From positions 1,550,001 to 1,614,000 of the forward strand of contig NZ_CP118259.1 in assembly GCF_013337045.2 (NCBI RefSeq): a DNA stretch of 64,000 nucleotides. Direction: 5' to 3'. The first letter of the stretch is position 1. Each line of letters starts with the position of its first letter. The position numbers and the translations under genes were made by a program. The notes below the pieces were generated by a model. That model did not search any database. It was not told where the DNA came from and was given only the letters and a program-made list of their open reading frames with translations. The stretch comes from Agrobacterium vitis. Its GTDB lineage: Bacteria; Pseudomonadota; Alphaproteobacteria; Rhizobiales; Rhizobiaceae. Shown here piece after piece: positions 7,253 through 16,428 of the stretch.

Positions 7253-9256
7253 TCAGAAGCCCTCCGGCATGGGTTCGTGGTCTGGATAATGGCCGCCAGG
7301 CGCTTCCGGCCTAAATTCATCCCTCACGCGAATGCCGTAGTAGACCGTGCCATTCGACCGTCCACGGCGGAACTGATGCATGCCGCCATCTGGCCCCTTC
7401 CAACTCTTGCGGGTTTGATCCGGCAATCGGCGGGTGAATGTGGGCTGATGAAATTCAGACAGCCCCTCGCGCTTCGCATAGCGCTGATAGGCATTGTATA
7501 GGTCGAGCGGTGTTTCCTGATCGGCGTCGGCGCCTGTAATATGGCAGGCATGGCGCAAGAACGCGCCGATAGGGTCGCTTTCCTCGCGATACTCGCGTGT
7601 CGCGTCCTTAATGCCCTCTGGCTCTTGAAGCCCTGTCTCCAGATAGGCAATCGCCCCCGACACCATCCAGGCGAATATGCCGTTGCGTTCCTCGCGCAAT
7701 TTGCGCGGCAGGTCGCGGTCTACGTCTTCTTCCGGGATCTGGATCTCCCACGGCACCAGCTTTACGCGCCGCCATATGCCGTCCGAATCGTCCTTGATGA
7801 TCGGCTTATGGTTGCCGGACAGGATGATTTTGAATTGCGGGATCAGTTCGAAGAAGTCCTGGTTGAGCTTTCGCACCGGGAGTGGTTCGCCACCGGTCAG
7901 GGATTTGATCAGCGCGTCCTTGAGCTGCACGCCCATTTCCGGCTCCGAGGCCGCCACCAGGCGCACGCCGGGCAGACGAGCCAGATCGGGCGTGGCCTCG
8001 GCGCCAGAGCGGCGCTTTTCGCCGGCGAAACTATCGATCGACATGGACGCGGCATAATCAGCCAGAATATCCACCATCAGATCCACGAAGGTCGATTTAC
8101 CGTTGCGGCCAGCGCCATAGAAGAACAGCAAGCACTGCTCGCCGGTCATTCCCAACAGGCAATAGCCGAGATAGCGTTGCAGAAAGTTGCGATACTCGAC
8201 ATTCGGCATGACCTGTTTCAGAAAATTGCGAAATGTCGGGCAATCCTCGTCCGGCGTGAAATCCACCTCTGCCATCTTGGAGATCAGGTCTTCCGGCCGA
8301 TGTTTGTCCATCCGGATTTTCCAGCGCCGCACGCCTTCCACCACCCGGCAATAGAACCGCAGCGTCCCGCTCTGGCAATTCATGGCGTAGAGATCGGTAT
8401 TCAGATCCTTCACATCCAGCGAGCAGTAAGGCACCGCCTCTTTCAGCATATTGTCGATCTTGGATGTCCCGGCCGCGCTCTTGGCGTGGCTGTGGCGGGA
8501 AGACATGCGGCCACGCCGCCCCTCTTCCACCTCGTCCATGGCGTCGACCATCTTTTCCAGTTCGGCATACTCGGCATATTGCTCTGGCGTCCAGGAGGAT
8601 GTGGCATCCACCATCTTGCGCCGCGCCCGCTCGGCCTGCTGACCGGTTTTGATCCGATCCTTGATTTTCTGATGCTGCACATGGGCTTCCTCTGGCCATT
8701 CGGCTTTCGGGTTGCCCATCATCACCTTTTCCCGTTCGGCTTCCTTCATATCGGCGATCAAGCCGTTCAATTCCGCCAATCGATCATCGTCGACGGCCTC
8801 GCGCACGGTTGGCGGGCGGCCCATATCCTGCAACTTTTTCGCGGCATCGCGCCCGGCCTCGATAGCCGCCTGTTCCTTGGTTGAGCAATCCAACAGGATC
8901 GCCTCATCATCGATCAGCTCGGCAGTGCGATGGGCAAAACGGCGCACCACGGCGCCGGATGCATCTTCCATCCAGCGTTGACCGTCGAACCCATGCCAGC
9001 CGACATGCGTCACATGGCGCAAATACCGCCCATATCGGGTCAGCAGCCGGTTGGCATTGCCGATGTCGGTTTCGGGCAGAGCCGCGCATTCTTCGAGGAT
9101 CTCCGGCCCGGACAGCTCAAGGACTTCTTCGTCCGGTTCCGGCTCATCAATAGGCAAAGGGTCCGGGCGACCGGCATAGGCCTGCCGCTGCGCCGCAGCT
9201 TCTTCCAGAATCTTGCGGACGGCCTCCGGCAGATCCGGTTTTTTCGGCTCTGTCAT
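7253..9256 (-). CDS. P4-type DNA primase-helicase (SF3/D5 family) (copy 1)
   Basis: A 667-residue replication protein. A Walker A motif (GAGRNGKST, near residues 381-389) begins the superfamily 3 helicase core, preceded by the D5 N-terminal domain and followed by the phage/plasmid primase P4 C-terminal region. Residues ~130-250 form a charged helical insert. It probably unwinds DNA at the adjacent iteron origin. The start at 9256 overlaps the preceding gene in ATGA, and the stop lies beside the iteron array. Zinc-binding primase functions appear to sit in the separate gene at 9435-10700. Confidence 0.93.
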   Translation of the reverse strand: MTEPKKPDLPEAVRKILEEAAAQRQAYAGRPDPLPIDEPEPDEEVLELSGPEILEECAALPETDIGNANRLLTRYGRYLRHVTHVGWHGFDGQRWMEDASGAVVRRFAHRTAELIDDEAILLDCSTKEQAAIEAGRDAAKKLQDMGRPPTVREAVDDDRLAELNGLIADMKEAEREKVMMGNPKAEWPEEAHVQHQKIKDRIKTGQQAERARRKMVDATSSWTPEQYAEYAELEKMVDAMDEVEEGRRGRMSSRHSHAKSAAGTSKIDNMLKEAVPYCSLDVKDLNTDLYAMNCQSGTLRFYCRVVEGVRRWKIRMDKHRPEDLISKMAEVDFTPDEDCPTFRNFLKQVMPNVEYRNFLQRYLGYCLLGMTGEQCLLFFYGAGRNGKSTFVDLMVDILADYAASMSIDSFAGEKRRSGAEATPDLARLPGVRLVAASEPEMGVQLKDALIKSLTGGEPLPVRKLNQDFFELIPQFKIILSGNHKPIIKDDSDGIWRRVKLVPWEIQIPEEDVDRDLPRKLREERNGIFAWMVSGAIAYLETGLQEPEGIKDATREYREESDPIGAFLRHACHITGADADQETPLDLYNAYQRYAKREGLSEFHQPTFTRRLPDQTRKSWKGPDGGMHQFRRGRSNGTVYYGIRVRDEFRPEAPGGHYPDHEPMPEGF

Positions 9257-9438
9257 GGCTTGCGGGTCCAGTCACGGTTAAGAAAATGGCGAAAGACATG
9301 CCAAGCGCCAAGGGCAATAACCAAAAAGATCACCAGCCCCGGCAAAAGCCCAAAAGCGGAAGCCTTGACGTTTGAGGAAATTAAACCTGCATAGTAGGCC
9401 ACGAAGAAAAGCCACATACCATTGTTCTTCATCATCAT
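9253..9438 (-). CDS. Small membrane protein between the two primase genes
   Basis: A 61-residue protein with two predicted membrane segments (WLFFVAYYAGLI and LLPGLVIFLVIALGAWHVF) and a basic C-terminus (NRDWTRKP). Both junctions are ATGA overlaps, with the Toprim primase upstream and the P4-type helicase downstream, so it is translated as part of the replication operon. No family is recognised. A role in anchoring replication at the membrane is possible but only inferred from context. Confidence 0.75.
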   Translation of the reverse strand: MMMKNNGMWLFFVAYYAGLISSNVKASAFGLLPGLVIFLVIALGAWHVFRHFLNRDWTRKP

Positions 9439-10700
9439 TCCTCCCCTCGCACGGCGGCAAAGGCTTCTGAAAAATCCATTGTGGCGGGCGGATAGACGAT
9501 CTGGATATCCAGCCCCGGTCGCTCCAGGCGGGCGGCCATGCGGGCGAGGCAGGCGGCGGTTTGTACCGGTTCGCTATCGCCATCGGCCAGCACCAGCAGT
9601 TCGGTCACATGGGCGGGAACCTGCATGGCATCGTCCGGCGCCTGGTCCGGCTTTGGCGCCGGACCCTGCACATTGACACGACGCGACCGGCCGATCTTGT
9701 CGACCGTCGTCAGCGTCGGGTGTTTGAAATCCGAGGCCGGGTCGCGTGGACCGGCGAGATTGCCGATGTCGCCGGCGGCGAGGTAGAACGTGTCTTCGCG
9801 CCAGCCTTCCGGCCCGGCCCAGGCGGCGGGATTTTCAATCCCCTCGCCGACTACCCAGCGCTTGACCTCCGGATTGCCGAACACCGGCAGGATCGAGCCT
9901 TTCTTGACGCCGTGCATTTTCTTCGATGACAGCGGTTTTCCCTCGGCATCGAGCAACACCGGGCGGTATTTCGGCTTGTTGGCGAGATTGATCCAGATCT
10001 GTTGGCTGCCGGTGATCCGAAAGTCCAGATTGACGAAGGGAATGGACAGTGCCGGGCCGACATAGATCGACATCGGCCGCTTCCATTCGTCGACACCATA
10101 ATAGGTGGCGCGGGGCAGGAAACGGATATGCTCGAACACGCCATCATGCGGCCAGAAGCCGGTGCGAAACCGCAGGTAACGGCGGATCAGCGCATAGCCT
10201 TCCGCCTCACGCTGACCAGCGGCAAGGCAATCCAGGGCATTGAGCCAGAGATTGCGCCCGAGGTTGATGGCCTTCTGGCGCTGCTGATCGGCCTTTGCAT
10301 CGTTTTCGGCCCGTTTCTTATCGGCCTTGGCGCGGCTATCAGCTGCTCGCTGTTCGCGCGCCAGGCGCTGTTCTTCCGTTTCCTGCTCACCCTCGGCTGG
10401 CACCGTCTCACCTAAAGCGTGACCGCAGGCCATCAGAAATTCCGCCCGGTTGCGCAGATCGAGATCGCGCCAGACAGCCGCCAGACCGATCCCATCGCGC
10501 CCGCCGCCGCAGGTGCGGCAATTGAAGACATTCTTGGTGCGGTTGACGGAAAACCGATCCGTGCCATCATGGCAGCGCGGGCACGGCCCCTGATATTCGG
10601 TGCGGCCTTTGGTTTCACTGATCCCGAGCCGGTCAGCGGCCTCCGAGACGGTGACATCGCGGGCGCGGGTGACGAAATCGTCGATGATGGGGCTGGTCAT
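9435..10700 (-). CDS. CHC2 zinc-finger and Toprim DNA primase
   Basis: A 421-residue primase. A CHC2-type zinc finger is seen near residues 40-66 (CPRCHDG ... FNCRTCG). A charged helical linker follows, then a Toprim domain with the glutamate in VVGEGIEN and the acidic pair in ADGD. It would synthesise RNA primers for replication and act with the P4-type helicase encoded two genes downstream, so primase and helicase activities are split. Start and stop are both ATGA overlaps with neighbouring genes. Confidence 0.9.
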   Translation of the reverse strand: MTSPIIDDFVTRARDVTVSEAADRLGISETKGRTEYQGPCPRCHDGTDRFSVNRTKNVFNCRTCGGGRDGIGLAAVWRDLDLRNRAEFLMACGHALGETVPAEGEQETEEQRLAREQRAADSRAKADKKRAENDAKADQQRQKAINLGRNLWLNALDCLAAGQREAEGYALIRRYLRFRTGFWPHDGVFEHIRFLPRATYYGVDEWKRPMSIYVGPALSIPFVNLDFRITGSQQIWINLANKPKYRPVLLDAEGKPLSSKKMHGVKKGSILPVFGNPEVKRWVVGEGIENPAAWAGPEGWREDTFYLAAGDIGNLAGPRDPASDFKHPTLTTVDKIGRSRRVNVQGPAPKPDQAPDDAMQVPAHVTELLVLADGDSEPVQTAACLARMAARLERPGLDIQIVYPPATMDFSEAFAAVRGEE

Positions 10701-12910
10701 TCGGCAGCCTCACGCCACACCATCAGCTCCGGGCAATTTGCGGCAACGATGGCAGCATAGGGCGGTGGCGAAACGCTGTTGCCGACGCATGAGACCTGCA
10801 CGCTCTTCGGGAAGCTGACCCAGACGGGATCACCACCCGATTCGGGAACGGACCATCCGCCATCAATGACGTAATCGGGAGGGAAACCCTGCGCATTGTA
10901 AAGCTCGCGCGGGGTCAGCATTCGAATGCCGATATCGACGACGACATAGGTCTGTTCGCCGATATCAAGCGTTACGAATTCGCGATCATCCCAAAAGCTG
11001 TAGGACCGCAGAAAGGCCGCAACCTGCCGCGCCCGGTCTTCCTGATCGGCCGTGAACGGCGGCACAGAAATACCAGCCTCAACATGGCCGAAGCGATCTT
11101 TGACCGTTACGGTGCGCATTGGGTCATCATGGCGGGCGCCATCACCCATTCCGTAATATGACTGGAGATAAGGCGTCACCAGTTGCGATTTCCCACCGCC
11201 ATCCGCCATAACCGTCGCCGCAGGCTCATCAATGCCGTGGCCAGTCGATGTTCCGAACTGCCGGGCGATGAAGGCCGAAACCGCGCCCTGCTGCGCACCG
11301 GTCTGCGTCACTGTTGAAAGAGGCTCTTCCGCCGCCCTGCCCGGGTTGACGCCACCCACGCGGCGGCTGTCGTTATTGTGCTGGGCGATAAATGCCGCAG
11401 CAACACAGGCATCGGCCTTGGTGGTTATGGTCGCCATCGGCTCATCACCGCTACGCGGGCGGCTTTGACCGGCCCGGCCACCGCAACCGACCAGCGACGG
11501 AATGATGACGGCATTCTGATCTTTCGCACTGGCACAGATTGTGTGGTGCGGTGCGTCGATAGGCCGGACAGCGCCGCCCTGTTGTGCGTGGGTCAGGACA
11601 GGGGCAACAACGGAAAGGCCAGCGCCACCGGCGGTTATCGTATGGGTCGGTTCATCTGCCCCGTTGAAAGGCTTGCCTGAGTTGCGCATGGTCATGACAT
11701 GCGGCGCGATCAGCGAATGCCGATTTTCAGTGGGGATTGTCGCAATCGGCTGAGAAAGATCGGCGACACGCTCCGACCTGCCATCCGTGTGGCTGTAGTA
11801 TGAGGCGAGATGCGGGGCGACAATTGCGTGGGAAATCCCGCCGCTGGTGACGGTTCCCATTGGATCATCCAGCGGATATTCCCGCCTTCCACCGCTATAG
11901 CCATGCGCGACCGACACGAGATGCGGGGCAACGACCGCCTTTTCACCACGGTTTGCGCCCGTGATCGTCTTGAACGGCTCGTCAACATCCTCAAGGCGTG
12001 CGCCATGGGTCAGATTGACAAGGAACGGGCGCTCGGCATCGAGAACATAGCGCTTCATGCCCCTCGCCACACGGGCCATGGTCGCATCCGCCAAAGGCCG
12101 CACGGCCCGCAGACGGTGCTTTGCAAAGATCTGCTCTGCCGTCTCGAAAATCGACGGGCATGGCAGCGACCAGTCAATGCATTCTGCGGCGGTGCGCCAT
12201 GGCAGTTTCGTGCCAGAGAGAACATCGGGATCACCAGGTGCGCCGTGTGTCGGCTCTGGCCAGACAATCGGCTTGCCGTCAAACCGGATCACCAGGAACA
12301 ACCGCTTGCGGATCGTCGGCGCGCCAAAGTCGCAGGCCCGGATTTCACGGAATTCCATCTTGCCGCCGAGCCTCTTGATGGCCTTGCTCCAGGCGGCAAA
12401 GGTTTCGCCGCGCCGCTCAGGGTCGGGCATCAGACCCTTTTCGGTTTGCAGCAGCGGCCCCCAATCCTTCCATTCCTCGACATTTTCCATGGTGACGACA
12501 TCGACCTTGCCGCCACTTTTCTGGATGCGCTCGATCCAGCCGGGAATGATCCAGGCGAGATCGCGGATATTCCGCTCGACCGGTTTGCCGCCCTTTGCCT
12601 TGGAGAAATGTTTGCAGTCGGGACTGAAATGCATGAGCCCGATGTGCTTGCCCCGCATATGGTCCAACGGGTCGACCCGGTAGACATTTTCGGACAGGTG
12701 CAGCGTTTCGGGATGGTTGGCCGCATGCAGCGCCAGCGCCGCCGGGTTGTGGTTGATGGCAATGTCCGGTGATCGGCCCAAAGCCATTTCAATGCCGGTG
12801 GATGCACCGCCGCCGCCAGCAAAACTGTCCACGATCATCGGGCGACCGGCTGTCAGCGCAGGTGCAGAGGTGGAGGCGCGGAAATCGTCCGGCAAAAAGC
12901 TCATATTCAT
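10697..12910 (-). CDS. C5 cytosine DNA methyltransferase with nine internal repeats
   Basis: A 737-residue Dcm-type methylase. Motif I FAGGGG is near residue 30, a motif IV-like SPDCK near 96 (PDC in place of the usual PC), motif VI ENVEEW near 142, motif VIII RKRLFLV near 201, motif IX RELYNAQGFP near 668 and motif X GNSVSPPPYAAI near 710. Between VIII and IX, residues ~295-612, lie about nine ~36-residue repeats, each with a P-HL-like start and a DEPxxTIT-like end. This is where target recognition domains sit. No restriction gene is adjacent, so it probably protects phage DNA. The start overlaps the upstream stop (ATGA). Confidence 0.92.
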   Translation of the reverse strand: MNMSFLPDDFRASTSAPALTAGRPMIVDSFAGGGGASTGIEMALGRSPDIAINHNPAALALHAANHPETLHLSENVYRVDPLDHMRGKHIGLMHFSPDCKHFSKAKGGKPVERNIRDLAWIIPGWIERIQKSGGKVDVVTMENVEEWKDWGPLLQTEKGLMPDPERRGETFAAWSKAIKRLGGKMEFREIRACDFGAPTIRKRLFLVIRFDGKPIVWPEPTHGAPGDPDVLSGTKLPWRTAAECIDWSLPCPSIFETAEQIFAKHRLRAVRPLADATMARVARGMKRYVLDAERPFLVNLTHGARLEDVDEPFKTITGANRGEKAVVAPHLVSVAHGYSGGRREYPLDDPMGTVTSGGISHAIVAPHLASYYSHTDGRSERVADLSQPIATIPTENRHSLIAPHVMTMRNSGKPFNGADEPTHTITAGGAGLSVVAPVLTHAQQGGAVRPIDAPHHTICASAKDQNAVIIPSLVGCGGRAGQSRPRSGDEPMATITTKADACVAAAFIAQHNNDSRRVGGVNPGRAAEEPLSTVTQTGAQQGAVSAFIARQFGTSTGHGIDEPAATVMADGGGKSQLVTPYLQSYYGMGDGARHDDPMRTVTVKDRFGHVEAGISVPPFTADQEDRARQVAAFLRSYSFWDDREFVTLDIGEQTYVVVDIGIRMLTPRELYNAQGFPPDYVIDGGWSVPESGGDPVWVSFPKSVQVSCVGNSVSPPPYAAIVAANCPELMVWREAAE

Positions 12911-13227
12911 GATACCACCTCCCCACGGGAACCGTGCTCCCCACGCAATTCGCGCAATTCCTTAAAGCCGATTCTCCGCAACCGGCCGCTGGCCAGCAGG
13001 CTTTGCGCCAGGTCTTTCAGCCGCACGTCTTCCCGGCCGAACAGATTGAAATCGATCAGGCAGGCCGTGCCTTCGTGCCAGCCACGCAGGCCTTCCGGGC
13101 AGGTGATGACGCGCAGCGCGCGGCCATCGCCAAGGCGGCCACGCGGCACCTGCCAGGCATCGCAGGTCTTCGCCGCCGCATCCCGGTTGGGGGCGATGAT
13201 CAGGGTGATTTTTCGGTCCTCACCCAT
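12907..13227 (-). CDS. Unknown small phage protein
   Basis: A 106-residue protein beginning MGEDRKITLIIAP. The ATG at 13227 overlaps the upstream regulator by 8 bases; an upstream ATG at 13260 lies deep in that gene and is less likely. It alternates beta and alpha segments and ends in a basic, charged helix. No family is recognised. It is co-transcribed with the C5 methylase, whose start overlaps its stop. Confidence 0.7.
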   Translation of the reverse strand: MGEDRKITLIIAPNRDAAAKTCDAWQVPRGRLGDGRALRVITCPEGLRGWHEGTACLIDFNLFGREDVRLKDLAQSLLASGRLRRIGFKELRELRGEHGSRGEVVS

Positions 13228-13708
13228 CGGCCGCCTCCAGCGCAATGGCCGCAATGGCAAGACGACCGGCGTCGGTGACCGACCATGTGCTTTGACGCGG
13301 GCCTTTGCCGGCGCGAAGGCAGACGATCAGTCCGCGTTCCTTCAGGCTTTCCAATATCCAGCGCACCGAACCTTTGGTCAGGCCCGCCCGACGCTCCATT
13401 TCAGCATGAGGCATGCTGATCGGCCCATCTTCGGCACAAAACAGCCGCAGGATTTTCGAGGCGGGCGCAGAGAGATCGTCATCATCGCTTCGTTCGCAGC
13501 GGTTGCGTTCCCTCTGGTCTGGCATATTGACCTGATGGCGCGCCGCGCCGATCCGCTGCATGCCATCACCTTTCAAGCCCGTGGCACCGGCCATTTCCGA
13601 CATTTTTTCAAACATCAGGCGGACGCAAAGCGTCTGATCTGCGGGGGAAAGGCTTGCGAATTTTACCGGGGACAAAGAACAAGGCCCGAAGAGATCCAGT
13701 GCGATCAT
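13220..13708 (-). CDS. Winged-helix DNA-binding regulator (MarR-like)
   Basis: A 162-residue protein. The C-terminal half (PASKILRLFC ... GSVRWILESLKERGLI ... WSVTDAGRLAI) has the helix-turn-helix plus wing pattern of MarR-type regulators, with the usual TDAGR end. The N-terminal part may mediate dimerisation. The ATG at 13708 is supported by an ATGA overlap with the preceding stop and a GAGGTGG ribosome site; 44 in-frame upstream codons are not used in this model. It may regulate the phage early or late switch. Confidence 0.72.
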   Translation of the reverse strand: MIALDLFGPCSLSPVKFASLSPADQTLCVRLMFEKMSEMAGATGLKGDGMQRIGAARHQVNMPDQRERNRCERSDDDDLSAPASKILRLFCAEDGPISMPHAEMERRAGLTKGSVRWILESLKERGLIVCLRAGKGPRQSTWSVTDAGRLAIAAIALEAADG

Positions 13709-14139
13709 GACCACCTCGATTTTCTGGGAAGGGAAGACGCGGCGGCCTGGTCCGGATGACTGGCCGCCGAGGGAGAGGAAACCGGCGCGGAGGGTGCGGG
13801 TGACGGCTCCGTTGGTGTGGCCGGCGCATCGACGGCCCACCGCTTGTCATGCCAGGCTTGAAGCGTGGCCACATGGGCGGCATAATCCATGTCGAATTTC
13901 CGCCGCTGGCGCTCTTCGCGCCAGATCTGTTCAAACAGATCGCCGTAGCCGTACCATTGGTTGATCACCTTGGCGTCGGTCGGGATCGCCGGGATCCCCG
14001 AGACATCACTGACGATCCGCGCCCATGCAGGCACCAGCTCCAGATCGCAATGAAAGAGATCGATGGCTGCCGCCTGCGGTTTGTTGGTGACGACGTAGAG
14101 GCCGGGCGCGGCAGATGGCTTGACGCTGGCGCTGCTCAC
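13705..14139 (-). CDS. Unknown phage protein with Pro/Ala/Ser-rich tail
   Basis: A 144-residue protein. The GTG at 14139 is chosen because it overlaps the methylase stop (GTGA); longer frames run back into that gene. The folded part (LYVVTNKPQAAAIDLFHCDL ... INQWYGYGDLFEQIW) is followed by ~40 low-complexity Pro/Ala/Ser residues. The function is unknown. It sits between a methylase and a winged-helix regulator in the early operon. Confidence 0.7.
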   Translation of the reverse strand: MSSASVKPSAAPGLYVVTNKPQAAAIDLFHCDLELVPAWARIVSDVSGIPAIPTDAKVINQWYGYGDLFEQIWREERQRRKFDMDYAAHVATLQAWHDKRWAVDAPATPTEPSPAPSAPVSSPSAASHPDQAAASSLPRKSRWS

Positions 14140-15401
14140 TGGGCTGCCTCCACAAAGAGAGGGAGAACACCAATCGGGTCTTTCCGCTTTCGCTGGACCC
14201 GCCATTCATCTTCAATCCGAGATTTTGCAATTTCTGCGTATTCTGCATTCAGCTCGATCAGCGCCGCGTTTCTGCCATGTCTGAGAGCGACCAGCGCCGT
14301 CGTGCCAGCGCCGCCGAATGGGTCGAGGACGAGACCACCCTTTGGGCAGCCTGCCAAAATGCAACGTTCGGCCAGCTCAGTTGGGAAGGTTGCAAAATGC
14401 GCCTCAGAGAAAGCCTGCGTTGCCATCTCCCAAACGGTCAGCGGCGCTGGCTCATAATTGCGAAGATACCGACCATTACCCCGTCCCAGCTCATCGAGAC
14501 CGGTGTGGTTGATTTGTCCTTGGTGACGCGGCGTTACCTCCAGGATCTTTCCTGATTCGCGACCACGACGATGGCGAGAGCCATGGGCACCCTCGCCAGA
14601 TTCCCATCCATCTGGCATCTTGATTTTGCTGGGAGCTCGGCGCTGGTTCTCCGGGATCGCCTGTCCAAGGCTGTGGCGGTTATGTTCATTACCGGTTAAA
14701 CCCGGAGCGCCGCCTTGTTTGACGACTTCGGCATCATAAAAAGACCCTATGCGTAACCATCGGGCGCCATCCCGCTTCGGGTCCGTCACCAAGCCGCAAC
14801 GCTCCGACAAGTCTGGGAAAAATGAGACTTCCCCTGTGTCGCGTGCTCGCCAGACGTCACCGTCCGCCGTTTTCGTCAGCATGAAGATCTTTTCATGCGC
14901 CGTGGATGGACGATAAGCACCGGAACTATCGGGCATAGGGTTTGTCTTGCCCCAGATGATTTCAGACCGAACCCACCACCCGGCATCCTGCAACGCAATC
15001 GCGAGGCGGTTGGGAATCATGCACAGGTCTTTTGCCTTGATACCGCCGCCAACCGTCGAGAATGGCTTATCGCGGAACGTACGGTCATCATTGCCGGCGG
15101 TCTTGGTATCCGCTGCGCTCCGACCATTTGGCGCTGCGGCATAACAATCGCCGTAATTGATCCAGCAGGTTCCAGTTGGCTTCAGAACCCGTCGCACTTC
15201 ATCAAAAACCCCGACCATCACGGCAAGATGTTCGGCTAATGTCGGCTCAAGACCGATTTGGCCTTCAACGCCATAATCCCGCAAACCCCAATAGGGCGGC
15301 GACGTCACAACGCAATCGATGCTGTCGGAAGTAATGGTGCGAAGCACCTCCAGGCAATCGCCAGGATACAAGGTCACGCGACCATCGAGAAAGGTGATCA
15401 T
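14136..15401 (-). CDS. Site-specific DNA methyltransferase, beta class (N6-adenine or N4-cytosine)
   Basis: A 421-residue amino-methyltransferase. The catalytic motif TSPPYWGLRDYG lies near residues 33-44 and the SAM-binding motif DPFGGAGTT near residues 360-368. This order (catalytic first, SAM site last) defines the beta class. The base methylated cannot be told from sequence; SPPY occurs in both N6A and N4C enzymes. There is no partner endonuclease, so a protective role against host restriction is likely. ATGA and GTGA overlaps link it to both neighbours. Confidence 0.92.
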   Translation of the reverse strand: MITFLDGRVTLYPGDCLEVLRTITSDSIDCVVTSPPYWGLRDYGVEGQIGLEPTLAEHLAVMVGVFDEVRRVLKPTGTCWINYGDCYAAAPNGRSAADTKTAGNDDRTFRDKPFSTVGGGIKAKDLCMIPNRLAIALQDAGWWVRSEIIWGKTNPMPDSSGAYRPSTAHEKIFMLTKTADGDVWRARDTGEVSFFPDLSERCGLVTDPKRDGARWLRIGSFYDAEVVKQGGAPGLTGNEHNRHSLGQAIPENQRRAPSKIKMPDGWESGEGAHGSRHRRGRESGKILEVTPRHQGQINHTGLDELGRGNGRYLRNYEPAPLTVWEMATQAFSEAHFATFPTELAERCILAGCPKGGLVLDPFGGAGTTALVALRHGRNAALIELNAEYAEIAKSRIEDEWRVQRKRKDPIGVLPLFVEAAQ

Positions 15402-16225
15402 GCCACGTCACCCCGCACCAGCTGATAGAATGTCGGCTGACCGCCGCGCTTGCCTTGCCGTGCGACCTCAAGAAACCCGCGCCGCGTCAGCGATTGGAGG
15501 ATTTCGTGCGTACGCCAGCGTTCGGCACTGAGGGTTTCGGCGATCTGGTTGGTTGAGAGTTCCACCGGCCCGGGCGGCTGATTGGCAAACCACTCCAGAA
15601 AGCGGCGTTGCGTGGCCCCGAGCCTCGAGGGCGGGCGTTGCGCCGCTTTGGCAGGCTGTTCGGCCACGACGGCAGGCACGCGCACGAAGGCTTGCGGCGG
15701 GTCGCCGTCGAACACCGCGTCAATCAGATCGGCGGCGACGACTGCCTTCAGCAGCGCCAGCGCCACATGCTGCGGCAGGCAATCATGCTGCTCGGCCTTG
15801 GCATGCAGGGCAGAAATCACCAATTTGTCGTAAACGGTCACGCCCAACGAGCGCTGAAACCCGCTATGCTCAGGCAACGCAATAGGGGCGATCTTTTCGC
15901 GGCCACCCCGTGACACCTCGATCCAATAGCCCTGGAAACGCCGCGACAGAATCTCGATCCCATGATCGGACAACCGCGCCCGCAGCTTTGAGACATGAGC
16001 ATGGATGGCACCATCGGCATTTTCCGGCTCGTCATCGATGTCATAAACCAACTGGACCAGCATGCTGGGCGAAACAGTGCGCCCCTTGGCATCCCAGAGC
16101 GCTTCGAAAATCTGCGCTTCGCGGCGCACAAGCCGCACGCTCCAGCCATCGCCGGAGACGACACCAGATCCGGCGTCAAACGTCACCGATGCAGGCTGAT
16201 CAAGAACCGCTTCCGCCTCGACCAT
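15398..16225 (-). CDS. Two-domain winged-helix regulator
   Basis: A 275-residue protein. Residues ~25-105 (VRRE ... HAHVSKLRARL ... GYWI) look like an OmpR/PhoB-type winged helix, without a receiver domain. The C-terminal ~80 residues (STNQIAETLSAERWRTHEILQSLTRRGFL) form a second helix-turn-helix. It is likely a phage transcription regulator, possibly of late genes. The ATG at 16225 shares a base with the upstream stop; a GTG at 16228 is the alternative. The stop overlaps the methylase start. Confidence 0.8.
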   Translation of the reverse strand: MVEAEAVLDQPASVTFDAGSGVVSGDGWSVRLVRREAQIFEALWDAKGRTVSPSMLVQLVYDIDDEPENADGAIHAHVSKLRARLSDHGIEILSRRFQGYWIEVSRGGREKIAPIALPEHSGFQRSLGVTVYDKLVISALHAKAEQHDCLPQHVALALLKAVVAADLIDAVFDGDPPQAFVRVPAVVAEQPAKAAQRPPSRLGATQRRFLEWFANQPPGPVELSTNQIAETLSAERWRTHEILQSLTRRGFLEVARQGKRGGQPTFYQLVRGDVA

Positions 16226-16428
16226 CACAGCAGATCCCTCCGCACTTCCGCGACAATTTCCGCGCAGCGAATGCAGTGTTTTTCGATCACCTCGGCCATT
16301 GTCAGCGTCGATCTACACTTCCGGCAGGTGCGCCGATCCATCGGCGGGTTGGGCGCAAAGGCAGCCACGTTGATTTCGTGGTCATGGCGACGACGGGCGT
16401 CGTGAAGCTTCTGTTCAACCGGGGTCAT
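16225..16428 (-). CDS. Small zinc-binding protein
   Basis: A 67-residue protein with two CxxC pairs (CRKC and CIRC) separated by about 14 residues, consistent with a single zinc site. Both flanks are charged helices. The start at 16428 overlaps the upstream regulator (ATGA). The function is unknown; small zinc proteins in phage early operons often bind nucleic acid or host factors. Confidence 0.75.
   Translation of the reverse strand: MTPVEQKLHDARRRHDHEINVAAFAPNPPMDRRTCRKCRSTLTMAEVIEKHCIRCAEIVAEVRRDLL

Noticed and set aside
6972..7253. A 93-codon minus-strand frame whose ATG overlaps the helicase stop
   Set aside because: It runs through the iteron array, its translation is the iteron repeat in one frame, and its few differences from the second copy change amino acids. 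Better explained as non-coding origin DNA.
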